A DNA stretch of 53,560 bases from Litorimonas sp964610115 (GCA_964610115.1 CAZSUW010000005.1:1-53560); one strand, 5' to 3'; counted from the stretch's first letter, positions 1 through 8,723 are shown. The notes: generated by a model not told the origin, from the sequence alone. Numbers and translations are program-made.

Positions 1-25
1 TCGGCCTGCCATGACTTTGTCCTAG

Positions 26-41
26 TCAACACATCGTTAAC
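26..41 (+). promoter_or_regulatory. CtrA-like box ahead of fliH-fliN-fliP
   Basis: The sequence reads TCAA, seven bases, TTAAC, one mismatch from the CtrA consensus TTAA-N7-TTAAC. It lies about 85-100 bases upstream of the probable fliH start at 125. CtrA activates early flagellar operons in Caulobacter relatives. The site is short and was found by eye, so chance occurrence is possible; its recurrence in front of other flagellar units raises the likelihood. Confidence 0.4.
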
Positions 42-156
42 AAATTGTGAAATATATAACACACCAAACACGGGCTTTGCTATACTGCGTCATGCCAGTG
101 CTGCGACAGAATAGAGGGATCAGGATGAACCCGTTTTATCAAAGGAAAAAAGTCGT

Positions 157-753
157 TTGCCACGACTTAAGACGACAGCCGCTGTTGAGGTCCAAGCGTC
201 GAAAGTCGCTTTCAAAGGCGGATGCTATATGAGCGCCCCGCTTGCCCTGAAAGCGTTGCGGGCCGACTCCGCGCAGGATGTTTGCCCTCATTGTCTGCCC
301 ATTATGCAGGCGAAAATTGATGCCGTGCGTGTCGCGCAACAAAGCGAGGCAGACAAACAAGCCGCTGAGCTTTCTTCTATGATCACGGGTATTGAAGACC
401 GGCTAGTTAATCTGATTGGACAGATCGAAGACAGTATCGAACGGGTCAATGCGGACGTCTTGCGCGCTGTCTTACCGAGTTTCACGGTCCCGTCGACATT
501 GTGCGCTTTAGGCGAAGCGCTTCGCAGCGAACTTAAGCGGGATCCCGCTGGCGAGATCGAAATTGTCATTCATCCACGCAATGCGCGCGTTCGTGATTGG
601 GCTGGAAAACTCAATAAGCTGCCTGTCGTGGTTAACTTCGATGAGAGCCTAAAGACGCTCGAATGCCGCGTTCGCTGGGTGGATGGCGAACGCATTATAG
701 ATGCCGAAGGTGTCGTAGCCGCTTGCCTAAACATTTTGGAGGCAGAGTCATGA
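157..753 (+). CDS. fliH: FliH-like flagellar export ATPase regulator (N-terminus uncertain)
   Basis: A protein of about 198 residues, first gene of a unit with fliN and fliP. Residues about 60-110 are helical and charged; the C-terminal half (EIEIVIHPRNARV, then CRVRWVDGERIIDAEG) resembles the FliH/HrpE/V-ATPase E-subunit fold, which tethers the ATPase FliI to the export gate. The start is unclear. TTG at 157 opens the longest frame; ATG at 229 has AAAGGCGG seven bases upstream; ATG at 125 has the best Shine-Dalgarno (AGAGGG) in the same AGGGA-CAGG-ATGAAC layout as fliF, but lies in another frame, joined to this one only by a -1 shift in the A6 run at 146-151. The stop overlaps the fliN start (ATGA). 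Assignment rests on position and weak family resemblance. Confidence 0.6.
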   Translation: MPRLKTTAAVEVQASKVAFKGGCYMSAPLALKALRADSAQDVCPHCLPIMQAKIDAVRVAQQSEADKQAAELSSMITGIEDRLVNLIGQIEDSIERVNADVLRAVLPSFTVPSTLCALGEALRSELKRDPAGEIEIVIHPRNARVRDWAGKLNKLPVVVNFDESLKTLECRVRWVDGERIIDAEGVVAACLNILEAES

Positions 754-1076
754 CAGACACGGATACAGAAAAAAAACCGCCCGTACTTGAGCGTCGAACC
801 GATAATGACGGGGCGCAGTATAAGCGATCAATCTATGCTCTGCCCGTCCAAGTTGATGTTGTGATCGGCACGGCCCGCCCAACCGTGATGCAACTCCTCG
901 AGTTGGAAGAGGGGAGTTTGCTACCCCTTGACCGTGGCCTTGATGATCCCGTCGATCTGGTTGTCGATGGTCGGATCATCGCAAAAGGCGAGCTCATCGA
1001 GACCGACCCGTCGACTGGGGCTATTGGCGTGAAGCTTACGGCCATTGTGGATGTGGCGGAAGACAAACTCTTATGA
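750..1076 (+). CDS. fliN: Flagellar motor switch protein FliN
   Basis: The 108-residue product carries one SpoA (FliN/FliM C-terminal) domain at about residues 30-105: VQVDVVIGTARPTV, then LLELEEGSLLPLDRG and VDLVVDGRIIAKGEL, ending near GVKLTAIV. FliN forms the lower C-ring of the rotor switch complex and helps dock export substrates. ATG at 750 is chosen because it overlaps the fliH stop (TCATGA) and has GGAGG at 738-742; an upstream in-frame start would run inside fliH without reason. Its own stop overlaps the fliP start by four bases, so fliH-fliN-fliP are probably translationally coupled. Confidence 0.9.
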   Translation: MTDTDTEKKPPVLERRTDNDGAQYKRSIYALPVQVDVVIGTARPTVMQLLELEEGSLLPLDRGLDDPVDLVVDGRIIAKGELIETDPSTGAIGVKLTAIVDVAEDKLL

Positions 1077-1846
1077 GGGCGCTGTTTCTAGTTCTGGCCC
1101 TCATTTCATTCGCGTTTCCGGCCTTTGGCCAGGATGCGGCATCTGTGGCCCAGGTTTTGCCGGACGGCGTCACTGCAGAGATAATTGATACCGCTAATAC
1201 ACCTGTCACATTGGATGTGCGGATCATTCAGCTTTTCCTGCTCGTCACAGTGCTAAGTTTAGCCCCAGGGATCGCTATGATGGTGACCTGCCTGCCGCTA
1301 TTGGTGATCGTCTTTTCATTTCTCCGACAGGCTTTGGGCCTTCAACAAACACCGCCCAATAGTATGATTATGGGTCTGGCCATGATCCTGACCTTCTTCA
1401 TCATGGAGCCCGTTTTTATGGAAAGCTGGGCCAATGGCGTGTCGCCTTACATGGACGGGCTCATCGAAGCGGATGTGGCTTTTGCACAAGCGATTGCCCC
1501 ATTCCGCGAGTTTATGGAATTACGAGTCGACCGAGACGTTATGGTCCGCCTTGCAGATGCCCTTCCGGGACGAGAATTACCAGAAGAGGGGCCGGTTCCT
1601 CTTGGGCTTTTGACTGCCTCTTTCATGCTGTCGGAAATCAAGACGGCCTTTCAGATTGGTTTTGCAATTTTCCTTCCCTTCTTGGCTATTGACTTGGTTG
1701 TGGCCAGCGTGCTGATGGGTATGGGCATGATGATGGTGCCGCCGGCTGTTGTGTCTCTGCCGTTCAAGATTGGTTTCTTTGTTCTGGCGGATGGGTGGTT
1801 GAAAATCACCGAAGCGTTATTGCTCAGCTATGCCGGGGTGTTTTGA
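1073..1846 (+). CDS. fliP: Flagellar export gate protein FliP
   Basis: The 257-residue product is an inner-membrane core subunit of the flagellar type III export gate (FliP-FliQ-FliR). It starts with a cleavable signal peptide (MRALFLVLALISFAFPAFG), as is usual for FliP. Family hallmarks are visible: VIVFSFLRQALGLQQTPPN in the middle, a glutamate-rich periplasmic loop, then SEIKTAFQIGFAIFLPFL and the C-terminal VMMVPP-like segment (MGMMMVPPAVVSLPFKIG). Length matches the family (about 245-260). It shares ATGA with fliN and ends the operon; a small hairpin follows before the convergent flgI. No fliO-like gene lies between fliN and fliP. fliQ and fliR are 20 kb downstream. Confidence 0.97.
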   Translation: MRALFLVLALISFAFPAFGQDAASVAQVLPDGVTAEIIDTANTPVTLDVRIIQLFLLVTVLSLAPGIAMMVTCLPLLVIVFSFLRQALGLQQTPPNSMIMGLAMILTFFIMEPVFMESWANGVSPYMDGLIEADVAFAQAIAPFREFMELRVDRDVMVRLADALPGRELPEEGPVPLGLLTASFMLSEIKTAFQIGFAIFLPFLAIDLVVASVLMGMGMMMVPPAVVSLPFKIGFFVLADGWLKITEALLLSYAGVF

Positions 1847-1865
1847 CGGCACATGGACCCAGAAA

Positions 1866-1882
1866 CCTCGCGCTTGGCGAGG
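1866..1882. terminator. Hairpin between convergent fliP and flgI
   Basis: CCTCGC and GCGAGG form a perfect 6-bp stem with a 5-base loop in the 57-base gap between the convergent 3' ends of fliP and flgI. On the minus strand it is followed by TTTCTGGG; there is no good T-run on the plus strand. It could be a weak bidirectional terminator. Confidence 0.35.
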
Positions 1883-1903
1883 ATCAGCGGCCTGCGTTCT
1901 CAT

Positions 1904-2998
1904 TCACTGCAGTACAAGATCAGCATGCAAAGCGCCCGCACTTTTAATCGTCTTTAGAATATCGATCATCTCGCGCGGAGACACCCCCAGAGCATTCAGT
2001 CCCGCTACAAGATCAGGCAGAGTCACGGCCTCTTCAACGGCGACAACCCCGCCTTGGCCTTCTCTAACCTCGACATCAGTTTGTGAAACGACGACGGTCT
2101 CTCCGAAGGAGAATGGATTGGGTTGTACAATGGCGGGTCGTTCCGCAATCTTGATGGTAAGATTACCTTGCGCAATTGCAACAGCGCTTACTTTGACGGC
2201 TTCGCCCAGAACGATTGTTCCTGACCGTTGATCAATGACCACACGGGCATTCTTCGCAGGCGTCAAGGTTATGTTCTCAATTTCGGCCATGGCAATGGCG
2301 GGGTTCGTCGCGACCTTCTGCAAGTCCAGCCGAACGGTCGAAGGGTCCAGTAACGTCGCCACATCTTCCCCGAGTTTGCGATTTACCGCTTCAGTGACGC
2401 GCTGCGCCGTTGTAAAATCCGGGTCGCGAAGCGCTAAACGCAAGCGTTGCACACGTTGAAAATCATAGGCCACTTCACGTTCAATCCTGGCGCCGTTTGG
2501 GATCGTTCCAGCGGTCGGGACGCCTTGTGTGATGCTTGCGGCTTCACCTTCCGCCGAGAAACCAGACGTTAAAACAGGGCCCTGAGCTACGGCATAAACC
2601 TCGCCATTGGCGGCGTTGAGTTGCGTCATAACAAGGGTGCCACCCGCCAAACTATTGGCATCGCCAATGGAGTTTACGGAAATATCAATACGGGATCCTT
2701 CACGGGCAAACGGCGGTAAGGACGCCGTGACTAATACGGCCGCAACATTATCGGGTTGGAAGTTCGTTCCTTGGATATTCACGCCCAGACGTTCGAGTAA
2801 GTTGGCTAAGGCTTCCTCCGTATAAGGGCTATTACGGATTGAATCGCCCGTCCCGTTAAGCCCGATGACAAGGCCATATCCCACAAGATCATTGCCCCGA
2901 ACACCTTCGACATCGACAATATCCTTGATCCTCACTTCGGTTGCGAAGGCAAGTGCCGGTATCAAAGCGAGAGCGGCGCTTAAGAAGAGTGACTTCAT
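1904..2998 (-). CDS. flgI: Flagellar P-ring protein FlgI
   Basis: The 364-residue precursor begins with a Sec signal peptide (MKSLFLSAALALIPALAFA) followed by the conserved start of mature FlgI, VRIKDIVDVEGVRGNDLVGYG. Other hallmarks are GLVIGLNGTGDS, NVAAVLVTASLPPFAREG, ISVNSIGDANSLAGGTLVMT and the C-terminal SPREMIDILKTIKSAGALHA. FlgI polymerises in the periplasm around the rod as the P ring, helped by FlgA (encoded at 12.5 kb). Length is normal. It is the last gene of the minus-strand run flgE-flgK-flgL-flgI, four bases after flgL. Confidence 0.97.
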   Translation of the reverse strand: MKSLFLSAALALIPALAFATEVRIKDIVDVEGVRGNDLVGYGLVIGLNGTGDSIRNSPYTEEALANLLERLGVNIQGTNFQPDNVAAVLVTASLPPFAREGSRIDISVNSIGDANSLAGGTLVMTQLNAANGEVYAVAQGPVLTSGFSAEGEAASITQGVPTAGTIPNGARIEREVAYDFQRVQRLRLALRDPDFTTAQRVTEAVNRKLGEDVATLLDPSTVRLDLQKVATNPAIAMAEIENITLTPAKNARVVIDQRSGTIVLGEAVKVSAVAIAQGNLTIKIAERPAIVQPNPFSFGETVVVSQTDVEVREGQGGVVAVEEAVTLPDLVAGLNALGVSPREMIDILKTIKSAGALHADLVLQ

Positions 2999-3002
2999 CT
3001 TA

Positions 3003-4001
3003 CTACCTTAGGAAATTCACAAGGCCGAGCCCCGTGAGGCGCCCCGTTACCGTGAAGGAGGTTTGCAATTGAGTCTCAAGCGAGCGTAGCTCTGCGGCCG
3101 CCTCAAACGTGTCTCGACCCATGATGCGGTTTTCAACCTCGGACAAAAGATTACTTTCCATGGCAAGGCGGTTAGTAGCCTTTTCAAGGCTCTCACTTTG
3201 CGCGCCCATCTTGGCTTGTAAGGTCAGGACGGTTTGAGAGGCCCCGCCAATCATGTCCAAACCAGACTGGAGAAGCGTCTTTCGTTCGTCGCTATCACTG
3301 ATTTGGGATCCTGCCATTACAGTCGTCAATCCTTGCAAAAGATGTCTGAACTTACTCGCATCGGCACGTGGGATGGGGTTGAGTGATGTCTCGGCATCAA
3401 TGAAAAGAGACGGGCCGTCCCTGTCGCCGCCATTGTAAAATTGACCAAAACCCCCAACCGGGTCGTTGAAAAAATTGGTGATGGCGGCCTGTGCCTCTGC
3501 GGCTGTCTGCGTGGTCTGAACGCGTGATGATACAGCATCAAGAATATCCGCTGAGGGGGCGAGGGGCGTTATGTTGCTCGCACTCCCCGCAAATAAAGCG
3601 CGCGGCCCTAAACGTGTATTGAGTTGTCCAACAACAGTTTCGAGAGCGCCTCTCACCTCTTCAAGAAAAGCGGCCATAGCGGACGGACTATTATTTTCTA
3701 GGACGATCAGACCCTTTGTTGACAAAGAACCAACGGCGTCTTGAATGTTTGCAATGGCTGAGCTGGCCGTGTCCAATCGCCCACGGGCAAGGCCGGCTAG
3801 GTTCTGAGCGCGCATATTGTCTCGAATGGATTTGGATAAAAGGAAAGCATCGCCGATCTGACCGTTTGTGGCACTCAGAATATCAACCCGCCGACCTGTC
3901 ACAGCTTCCGTACCCGCCGTTTCAAGCTGGCTTCGGATCAGTGCGGTTTGCTGACTTTGTCTGCGAAAAAACAAGGTATCGGGGGAGAGCATAAGGCGCA
4001 T
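3003..4001 (-). CDS. flgL: Hook-filament junction protein FlgL
   Basis: The 332-residue protein has a flagellin-like coiled-coil N-terminus (SPDTLFFRRQSQQTALIRSQ, TGRRVDILSATNGQIGDAF) and a matching C-terminus (ESLEKATNRLAMESNLLSEV, then FEAAAELRSLETQLQTSF). This is the FlgL/HAP3 pattern; it joins FlgK to the filament and is exported by the type III system without a cleaved signal. The position directly after flgK, two bases apart and on the same strand, supports FlgL rather than a second flagellin. The final residues depart from the usual SLLNYL-type end of FlgL but remain hydrophobic (GLVNFLR). Confidence 0.92.
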   Translation of the reverse strand: MRLMLSPDTLFFRRQSQQTALIRSQLETAGTEAVTGRRVDILSATNGQIGDAFLLSKSIRDNMRAQNLAGLARGRLDTASSAIANIQDAVGSLSTKGLIVLENNSPSAMAAFLEEVRGALETVVGQLNTRLGPRALFAGSASNITPLAPSADILDAVSSRVQTTQTAAEAQAAITNFFNDPVGGFGQFYNGGDRDGPSLFIDAETSLNPIPRADASKFRHLLQGLTTVMAGSQISDSDERKTLLQSGLDMIGGASQTVLTLQAKMGAQSESLEKATNRLAMESNLLSEVENRIMGRDTFEAAAELRSLETQLQTSFTVTGRLTGLGLVNFLR

Positions 4002-4003
4002 AT

Positions 4004-5350
4004 TTATAGTCTCAGCAATGTGTCCATCATGTCCGCTACCGTTTGAATGACGCGGGCATTGGCTTGATAGGATTGTTCAATGGCGAGCAAGGATTGCAGT
4101 TCGAAATCCGTGTCGACGCCAGTGCGGGAAAGCTCCGCTTCTTGAAGCGTTGCTTGGCGGGACAGATTGCCGGCGTGAACGCTGTCTTGGCGCAATAAAT
4201 CGCTACCCAATGTATTGGCAATGGTTGCGGCCCGTTGCGGGAAAGTTTGAACGGCGTCTAGCCATTGCGAGAGCCGCCCTGTGTCGCCGACTGGCCCTGA
4301 TGATGTCGCTGCTAGACCATCGCGGAGACGATTCGGGGCGTCAGAAAGAGTTGGGTTGAGGGTGATCCGACCGGCTAATCCTCGGAGGGGTAAGCCAGTC
4401 CCGCCCCCATCAATATAGAGGCCGGTCGACTCTGCTGGGTTTTGAAAGGCTACAATAAGTTCGGACGCTAATTGATCGATCTCATCGGAAAATGTGAGTG
4501 CGATATCATCGCGAACTTTTAAGTGTCCCGCTAAAGACCCTTCGCGCAGCGAGAGCGTGTGGTCACCGATTTGGGGCGTGCCGAGTAATGACGGTGTGTC
4601 ATCGATCCGCGCGCCTGCGGGAATAAACCCAGCCGCGTCAAACTCTATTGGATGAACAGCAAAGCCGACAAGGGGGGCGCCGTCGGACGTTTTAACCTGA
4701 ACCCGACCCGTATCGTCTTGTTGCACTTGTATAGGCAGGATTTTCGCAAGATCGTTGATCAGGATTTCGCGTCGATCAATTAAGTCAGCACTGACAATAT
4801 CGGCGGCATTATTGGCGACAATTTGCGCGTTTAAGGAATGTATGTCGTTCATAGCACGGTTGGCGCGTTCCACATCCTGACCGAGGGCGATATCCGCGTC
4901 TGTGCGGAGTTTGTTTGTGGCTTCCGAAAGGGATTGTAATTCTCTGGCTAGCTGTTCGAGGCTCTCGACCGATGTGAACAAAGCGGTGTCACTTTCTGGC
5001 GTCGCGACCGCATTTTCCAAACTGGATTGGACATCTTCAATCCGATCAAGAAGACCGATGCCGTCACCAGGCTGGCCGAGCGCCTGTTCGAGGCTTCGCA
5101 GGGCCGTCGTCAGAATATCTGATCGCGCTGACTGCCCGTCTGCGCTCCGCCGGGCCTCTGCAATGCCGCCATCGCTTGCCCGCGAAATGGCGATAACGCC
5201 GACACCATTGCCGGTCGCTCGCACGTCGACCTCACGAACCGCATAAGCGGGCGTGTTGGCATTTGCGATATTGTTCGCTGCGACCTCGGCACGCAGCGAC
5301 GATGTGCCGAGACCGGATTGAGCGGCGCTTAAAGCTCTTAGCAGGGACAT
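4004..5350 (-). CDS. flgK: Hook-associated protein FlgK
   Basis: The 448-residue protein starts with the rod/hook N-terminal motif (MSLLRALSAAQSGLGTSSLR, then VAANNIANANTPAYAVREV) and ends with the C-terminal helix typical of FlgK (TDFELQSLLAIEQSYQANAR, VIQTVADMMDTLLRL). FlgK is the first junction protein between hook and filament. At 448 residues it is shorter than the enterobacterial protein (about 550), with a reduced central domain, as often in alphaproteobacteria. It lies between flgE and flgL in the order expected for hook completion. Confidence 0.95.
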   Translation of the reverse strand: MSLLRALSAAQSGLGTSSLRAEVAANNIANANTPAYAVREVDVRATGNGVGVIAISRASDGGIAEARRSADGQSARSDILTTALRSLEQALGQPGDGIGLLDRIEDVQSSLENAVATPESDTALFTSVESLEQLARELQSLSEATNKLRTDADIALGQDVERANRAMNDIHSLNAQIVANNAADIVSADLIDRREILINDLAKILPIQVQQDDTGRVQVKTSDGAPLVGFAVHPIEFDAAGFIPAGARIDDTPSLLGTPQIGDHTLSLREGSLAGHLKVRDDIALTFSDEIDQLASELIVAFQNPAESTGLYIDGGGTGLPLRGLAGRITLNPTLSDAPNRLRDGLAATSSGPVGDTGRLSQWLDAVQTFPQRAATIANTLGSDLLRQDSVHAGNLSRQATLQEAELSRTGVDTDFELQSLLAIEQSYQANARVIQTVADMMDTLLRL

Positions 5351-5377
5351 GGATTATAGCGTTTCATCGCGCGGGAC

Positions 5378-6646
5378 TTAGCGCTTCAAATTGGTCGTTT
5401 CTTGAAGCATTTCGTCAACGGTTTGGATGATCTTGGCGTTCGAGCTGTAGGCCCGTTGGGTTTCGATCAAGGCCGTCAATTCTGCGGCAATGTCTGTTGT
5501 GCTTTCCATCAGCGTGAACCCGGCGATTTCGCCCGTGGGTCCATCGCCCGCATTCCAGAGATAAATGTCACCAGAATCGGCTGAGCGGGCGAAAGCTTGA
5601 TTGTCGACGGCGGTTAAGCCGTCTGGATTTGTGACGCTCGCAACTGGGATTTGAAACAGGGTACGGCGGACGCCTGTATCATAGATCGCCTGAACAAAGC
5701 CGTCCGGGGTAATATCCACGCTTTGTAGCTCACCAACCGGAGACCCATTGCTCTGCACATCAAAGGGGGAGAATGTTGCGCCGAGTTGGGTGAGACCCCC
5801 ATTTTCACCACTGCGCCCGATGAAAGCGGATATAGGGCCCGCTGAGGTGGCAAATGCTAGATTGCCAGACACCGGGTCATAGGTGGCATTATTGTTTGCG
5901 TTGATCGTCTCTAATAAGCCATCGGGTCCAAAGCGAAGGTCGATCCCGCCGACAAGATCGCCCGTGGCATTGTCTGTTATGGTCGCGCTCCATTCCCCGT
6001 CAGCTCCGGGGGTATATGCGATGGTCAAAGTCTGGGGTAAGCCAAGTTGATCGAAATACTCAACCGGTAGATCAATGCTCTCCCCCGTCGCGATTTGTGA
6101 GCGATCGGCGGGCAGGTTCACCCCTAGATTCATCTGGGAGGTCGGCTCGGCGGCAAATATGCCGTCGCTAATTGAAACGGGTTGCAATCCAGTTTGGCTT
6201 GTCCGGCCAGAGGTGAGCGCATTGCCATTGGCATCAACAGGCCACCCTAATAAATAGAGCCCAGACGTTGTTCTCAGAAACCCTTCGGCATCAGGGGAGA
6301 ACCCCCCAGTGCTGACCATGAGAAATTCACGTTCCGCGGCAGGTGCATTGATGCCTTGCGAGGTTGTTACGGGGATTAAGCCTGCACCATTAACAGCGAT
6401 ATCTGTTGCGCGCCCTGTGCTTATCAGTGAGCCTTGATCAGATACGGCTTTGTAAACTGAGCTTCTTACGCCGCCCGCCGTGTAGATAGAGGGGCGTTGA
6501 TTGACGACCATGGATGAGAAATCGACCTCGGTCCGTTTATAGCCATAAGTTGCAGAATTGGCGATATTGTCAGAAATGGCCGCGAGCCGCGTGGAGTTCA
6601 CATTCAGGCCCATCACGCCCGCATTTAGCGAAGAAGATATTGTCAT
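5378..6646 (-). CDS. flgE: Flagellar hook protein FlgE
   Basis: The 422-residue protein has the N-terminal rod/hook signature (LNVNSTRLAAISDNIANSAT, YGYKRTEVDFSSMVV), the mid-chain FlgE domain around VAVNGAGLIPV, and the C-terminal motif ending TALIETQRAYSSNAKIIQTV. It forms the universal-joint hook. AAGGA lies eight bases before the ATG at 6646. Upstream, a 133-base gap separates it from motB, so flgE-flgK-flgL-flgI may have their own promoter. Length is typical for a compact hook protein. Confidence 0.95.
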   Translation of the reverse strand: MTISSSLNAGVMGLNVNSTRLAAISDNIANSATYGYKRTEVDFSSMVVNQRPSIYTAGGVRSSVYKAVSDQGSLISTGRATDIAVNGAGLIPVTTSQGINAPAAEREFLMVSTGGFSPDAEGFLRTTSGLYLLGWPVDANGNALTSGRTSQTGLQPVSISDGIFAAEPTSQMNLGVNLPADRSQIATGESIDLPVEYFDQLGLPQTLTIAYTPGADGEWSATITDNATGDLVGGIDLRFGPDGLLETINANNNATYDPVSGNLAFATSAGPISAFIGRSGENGGLTQLGATFSPFDVQSNGSPVGELQSVDITPDGFVQAIYDTGVRRTLFQIPVASVTNPDGLTAVDNQAFARSADSGDIYLWNAGDGPTGEIAGFTLMESTTDIAAELTALIETQRAYSSNAKIIQTVDEMLQETTNLKR

Positions 6647-6779
6647 TGTTCAGTCCTTGAACAGAATTTTTTGGATGCCTTCACGCTAGGTTTGCTTGTT
6701 TAACAAAAGATGTACAATAAGAAAAACACCATATGAGAGTTTACGGCCTTCTCCTTGCTTTGGATGATTGGACGAAGTT
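6647..6779 (-). promoter_or_regulatory. Upstream region of the flgE operon
   Basis: This 133-base A/T-rich gap between motB and flgE is the only space for an flgE promoter on the minus strand. It contains GTTAAAC on that strand (around 6700), a possible CtrA half site. I looked for a sigma-54 GG-N10-GC signature and did not find a convincing one. Confidence 0.2.
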
Positions 6780-7574
6780 TTAGCGAAGCAGCGTTATTGA
6801 GATGCGACGATTGCGCGGATCCAGAGGGTCGTCGACGAGAGGTTCTACGGAAGCCCGTCCGGAAACTTCAACAATGCGATTATTCGGAAACCCCGCCTCA
6901 GCAAGCAAGCGTCTTGCCGTGTTGGACCGGTCACTAGAGAGTTCCCAATTACTATAGTTAGAGCCTTGCGGAAACGCGAAACTGTCCGTGTGTCCAACAA
7001 TTTTCAACGGATTTCCCACATCTTTCAAAGCGTCAGCGACGATGGCGCAAAGCTCGGTCAAAGTGCTCGACGGTTCTGCAGAGCCGGATCGAAACAGAGG
7101 GCGTTGGTCGCGATCTGTAATTTCGATGACGATACCTTCTTTGGTGACGCGGAGGGAGATGTGCTCTGAGAGCCCATCAGTGGCGGCCGCCAGAGAGGCA
7201 TTTAACTCATCCTCCATTTTCCGCGCGGCACTGTCCTGTTCAGCCGCTGTCGCGTCTTTATGGCTTTGTGTCGCTTGCTCATCTGTCTGGCGCTTTTCTT
7301 TGACCAGTTTCGCGCTCGCATGCACTGTATCACCTTGTAGGGCATCAGAACCGCCCCCCGATTGCGAGGCTATGGGTATGGTTGGGTTAAAGTAATCCGC
7401 AATGCCCTTTCTCTGCTCTTCAGTGGTGGCATTAAGAAGCCACATGAGAAGAAAGAAGGCCATCATAGCGGTCACAAAGTCGGCATAAGCGACTTTCCAG
7501 GCACCACCGTGGTGGCCGCCACCCGCCACGACCTTTGGGCGCTTGATAATGATTGTCGGGGCGACATTTGCCAT
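6780..7574 (-). CDS. motB: Flagellar stator protein MotB
   Basis: The 264-residue protein has one membrane helix at about residues 28-48 (AWKVAYADFVTAMMAFFLLM); D32 matches the proton-carrying aspartate of MotB. A Glu/Gln/Lys-rich linker follows, then an OmpA-like peptidoglycan-binding domain at about 145-264 (KIVGHTDS, LSSDRSNTARRLL, RNRRISI). The start at 7574 is chosen because GGAGG sits directly upstream; the longer frame has no such site. Unusually, motB is not beside motA: it is divergent from a fliM-like gene, and motA follows that gene. Confidence 0.96.
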   Translation of the reverse strand: MANVAPTIIIKRPKVVAGGGHHGGAWKVAYADFVTAMMAFFLLMWLLNATTEEQRKGIADYFNPTIPIASQSGGGSDALQGDTVHASAKLVKEKRQTDEQATQSHKDATAAEQDSAARKMEDELNASLAAATDGLSEHISLRVTKEGIVIEITDRDQRPLFRSGSAEPSSTLTELCAIVADALKDVGNPLKIVGHTDSFAFPQGSNYSNWELSSDRSNTARRLLAEAGFPNNRIVEVSGRASVEPLVDDPLDPRNRRISITLLR

Positions 7575-7649
7575 TGATACCTCCAGAAGCGAAATCCAAA
7601 GTACACTAATGGCGTGTCTAAATCTTGATGAGATACGGTTAGGGAAGGG

Positions 7650-7665
7650 TTTCATCAATCTTAAC
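7650..7665 (+). promoter_or_regulatory. Possible CtrA-like box between motB and the fliM-like gene
   Basis: TTTC, seven bases, TTAAC. The second half matches the CtrA consensus exactly; the first half has two mismatches. It lies 56 bases before the fliM-like start at 7721, in the divergent gap with motB. This is weak when taken alone. Confidence 0.25.
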
Positions 7666-7720
7666 AACTGAGCAACCAAATGGTGTGAATAATATAAACA
7701 ACCAGTTCTGAGATATCTTC

Positions 7721-8677
7721 ATGTCCGTGTTAAAACGTAAAATTCAAGCCGCGTCTGGTGCTGAAAATCAGCGGGCCCTACGCGCATGGTTATCGAGCTT
7801 TCTGGCCGATCATGTCGCGCAGACGCAAACGCTATTGGTGGCCGCACCGGGTTGGACCAGCCGATTAGCGAAAGCTGACTTCATAGGCGCGGACCAGTTG
7901 GATTTATCGCAAACCCCTTCGGCTTTGATCCATGGATTTGGTTCGGCCCCGACGTCGCAGACGATCTGCTTGTGTGTCCCTGGCGATGTGGCGAGCCGTC
8001 TAACGACCATTGCGTTGAACCAAGGGGATGATGGTAGAGCGCCGGGCGCGTTTGAATTGCATTTCTTAAAGACATTTGCGGAGGCCCTCCGCAGGAAGAT
8101 GATGCAAGCGGATATCAATCTATCACATTGGCTGCCGTCACTGAAAGTCGGTGATTTAAACTGGCCCGTGGGAACGGATTCAGTTTTCCGAACCCGCTTT
8201 TTACTCATTCCTCCGGGCTATGAAAATGCTCAAATGGGTGGATCAAAGTCCGAGTATGAGGGACCATTGAATTTTGAGATCTACCTAACGCTTGCTTGCT
8301 GTGTGGCATTACATGAAGCGTTTCGTGTACCCGAAAGACAACCCCCATCTCGGATTGAGGATCAGGAGGCCGAGCAAGACCTTCGCAATAGGTTGGGATG
8401 CTTGAAAGTGCCCATGCGGGCTGTTGCGACGCAGGTATCATTGACAATCGCCGACTGTACGCGCTTGCAGATTGGCCAGGTCATAGCGGCTCCGCGTCTT
8501 AATCTCGATACGGTGAGTTTGCGCATCGCGGCCAGTCATGGAACAGAGCAGATCGTCCGCGGTCGTTTCGGTATGGATCAGGGTAGTAAGGCTGTACAAC
8601 TTTGCCAACCTATCGATCCCGCGTTTCTCAAGCAGTCTCTCAAAGCGGCATCACAAGTCGAAAAAAACACCAAATAG
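7721..8677 (+). CDS. fliM: Divergent FliM-like motor switch protein
   Basis: The 318-residue protein ends with a SpoA-type domain at about residues 225-300 (LGCLKVPMRAVATQVSLTIA, LQIGQVIAAPRLNLDTVSL, VRGRFGMDQGSKAVQL), the FliM/FliN C-terminal fold that builds the C ring. Length fits FliM (about 320-350) and not FliN. The N-terminus lacks the usual CheY-binding LSQxEIDALL motif, and the central CheC-like part is hard to recognise. No other fliM is in the window, so this is probably the FliM of this flagellum in a diverged form. It stands between motB (divergent) and motA. Confidence 0.65.
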   Translation: MSVLKRKIQAASGAENQRALRAWLSSFLADHVAQTQTLLVAAPGWTSRLAKADFIGADQLDLSQTPSALIHGFGSAPTSQTICLCVPGDVASRLTTIALNQGDDGRAPGAFELHFLKTFAEALRRKMMQADINLSHWLPSLKVGDLNWPVGTDSVFRTRFLLIPPGYENAQMGGSKSEYEGPLNFEIYLTLACCVALHEAFRVPERQPPSRIEDQEAEQDLRNRLGCLKVPMRAVATQVSLTIADCTRLQIGQVIAAPRLNLDTVSLRIAASHGTEQIVRGRFGMDQGSKAVQLCQPIDPAFLKQSLKAASQVEKNTK

Positions 8678-8685
8678 CATTCACA

Positions 8686-8700
8686 TTGAACAATAATTAA
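8686..8700 (+). promoter_or_regulatory. CtrA-like box ahead of motA
   Basis: TTGA, seven bases, TTAA: one mismatch to TTAA-N7-TTAA. It sits in the 46-base gap between the fliM-like gene and motA, 23 bases before the motA start. At that distance it could overlap a promoter or the transcription start. Read by eye only. Confidence 0.35.
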
Positions 8701-8723
8701 TAAATGGCGTAATACCTAAGGGC

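Noticed and set aside
47..232. A 61-codon plus-strand frame overlapping the fliH N-terminus as a separate gene
   Set aside because: It has no family resemblance and overlaps the FliH frame; its inner ATG at 125 is better explained as the displaced start of fliH.
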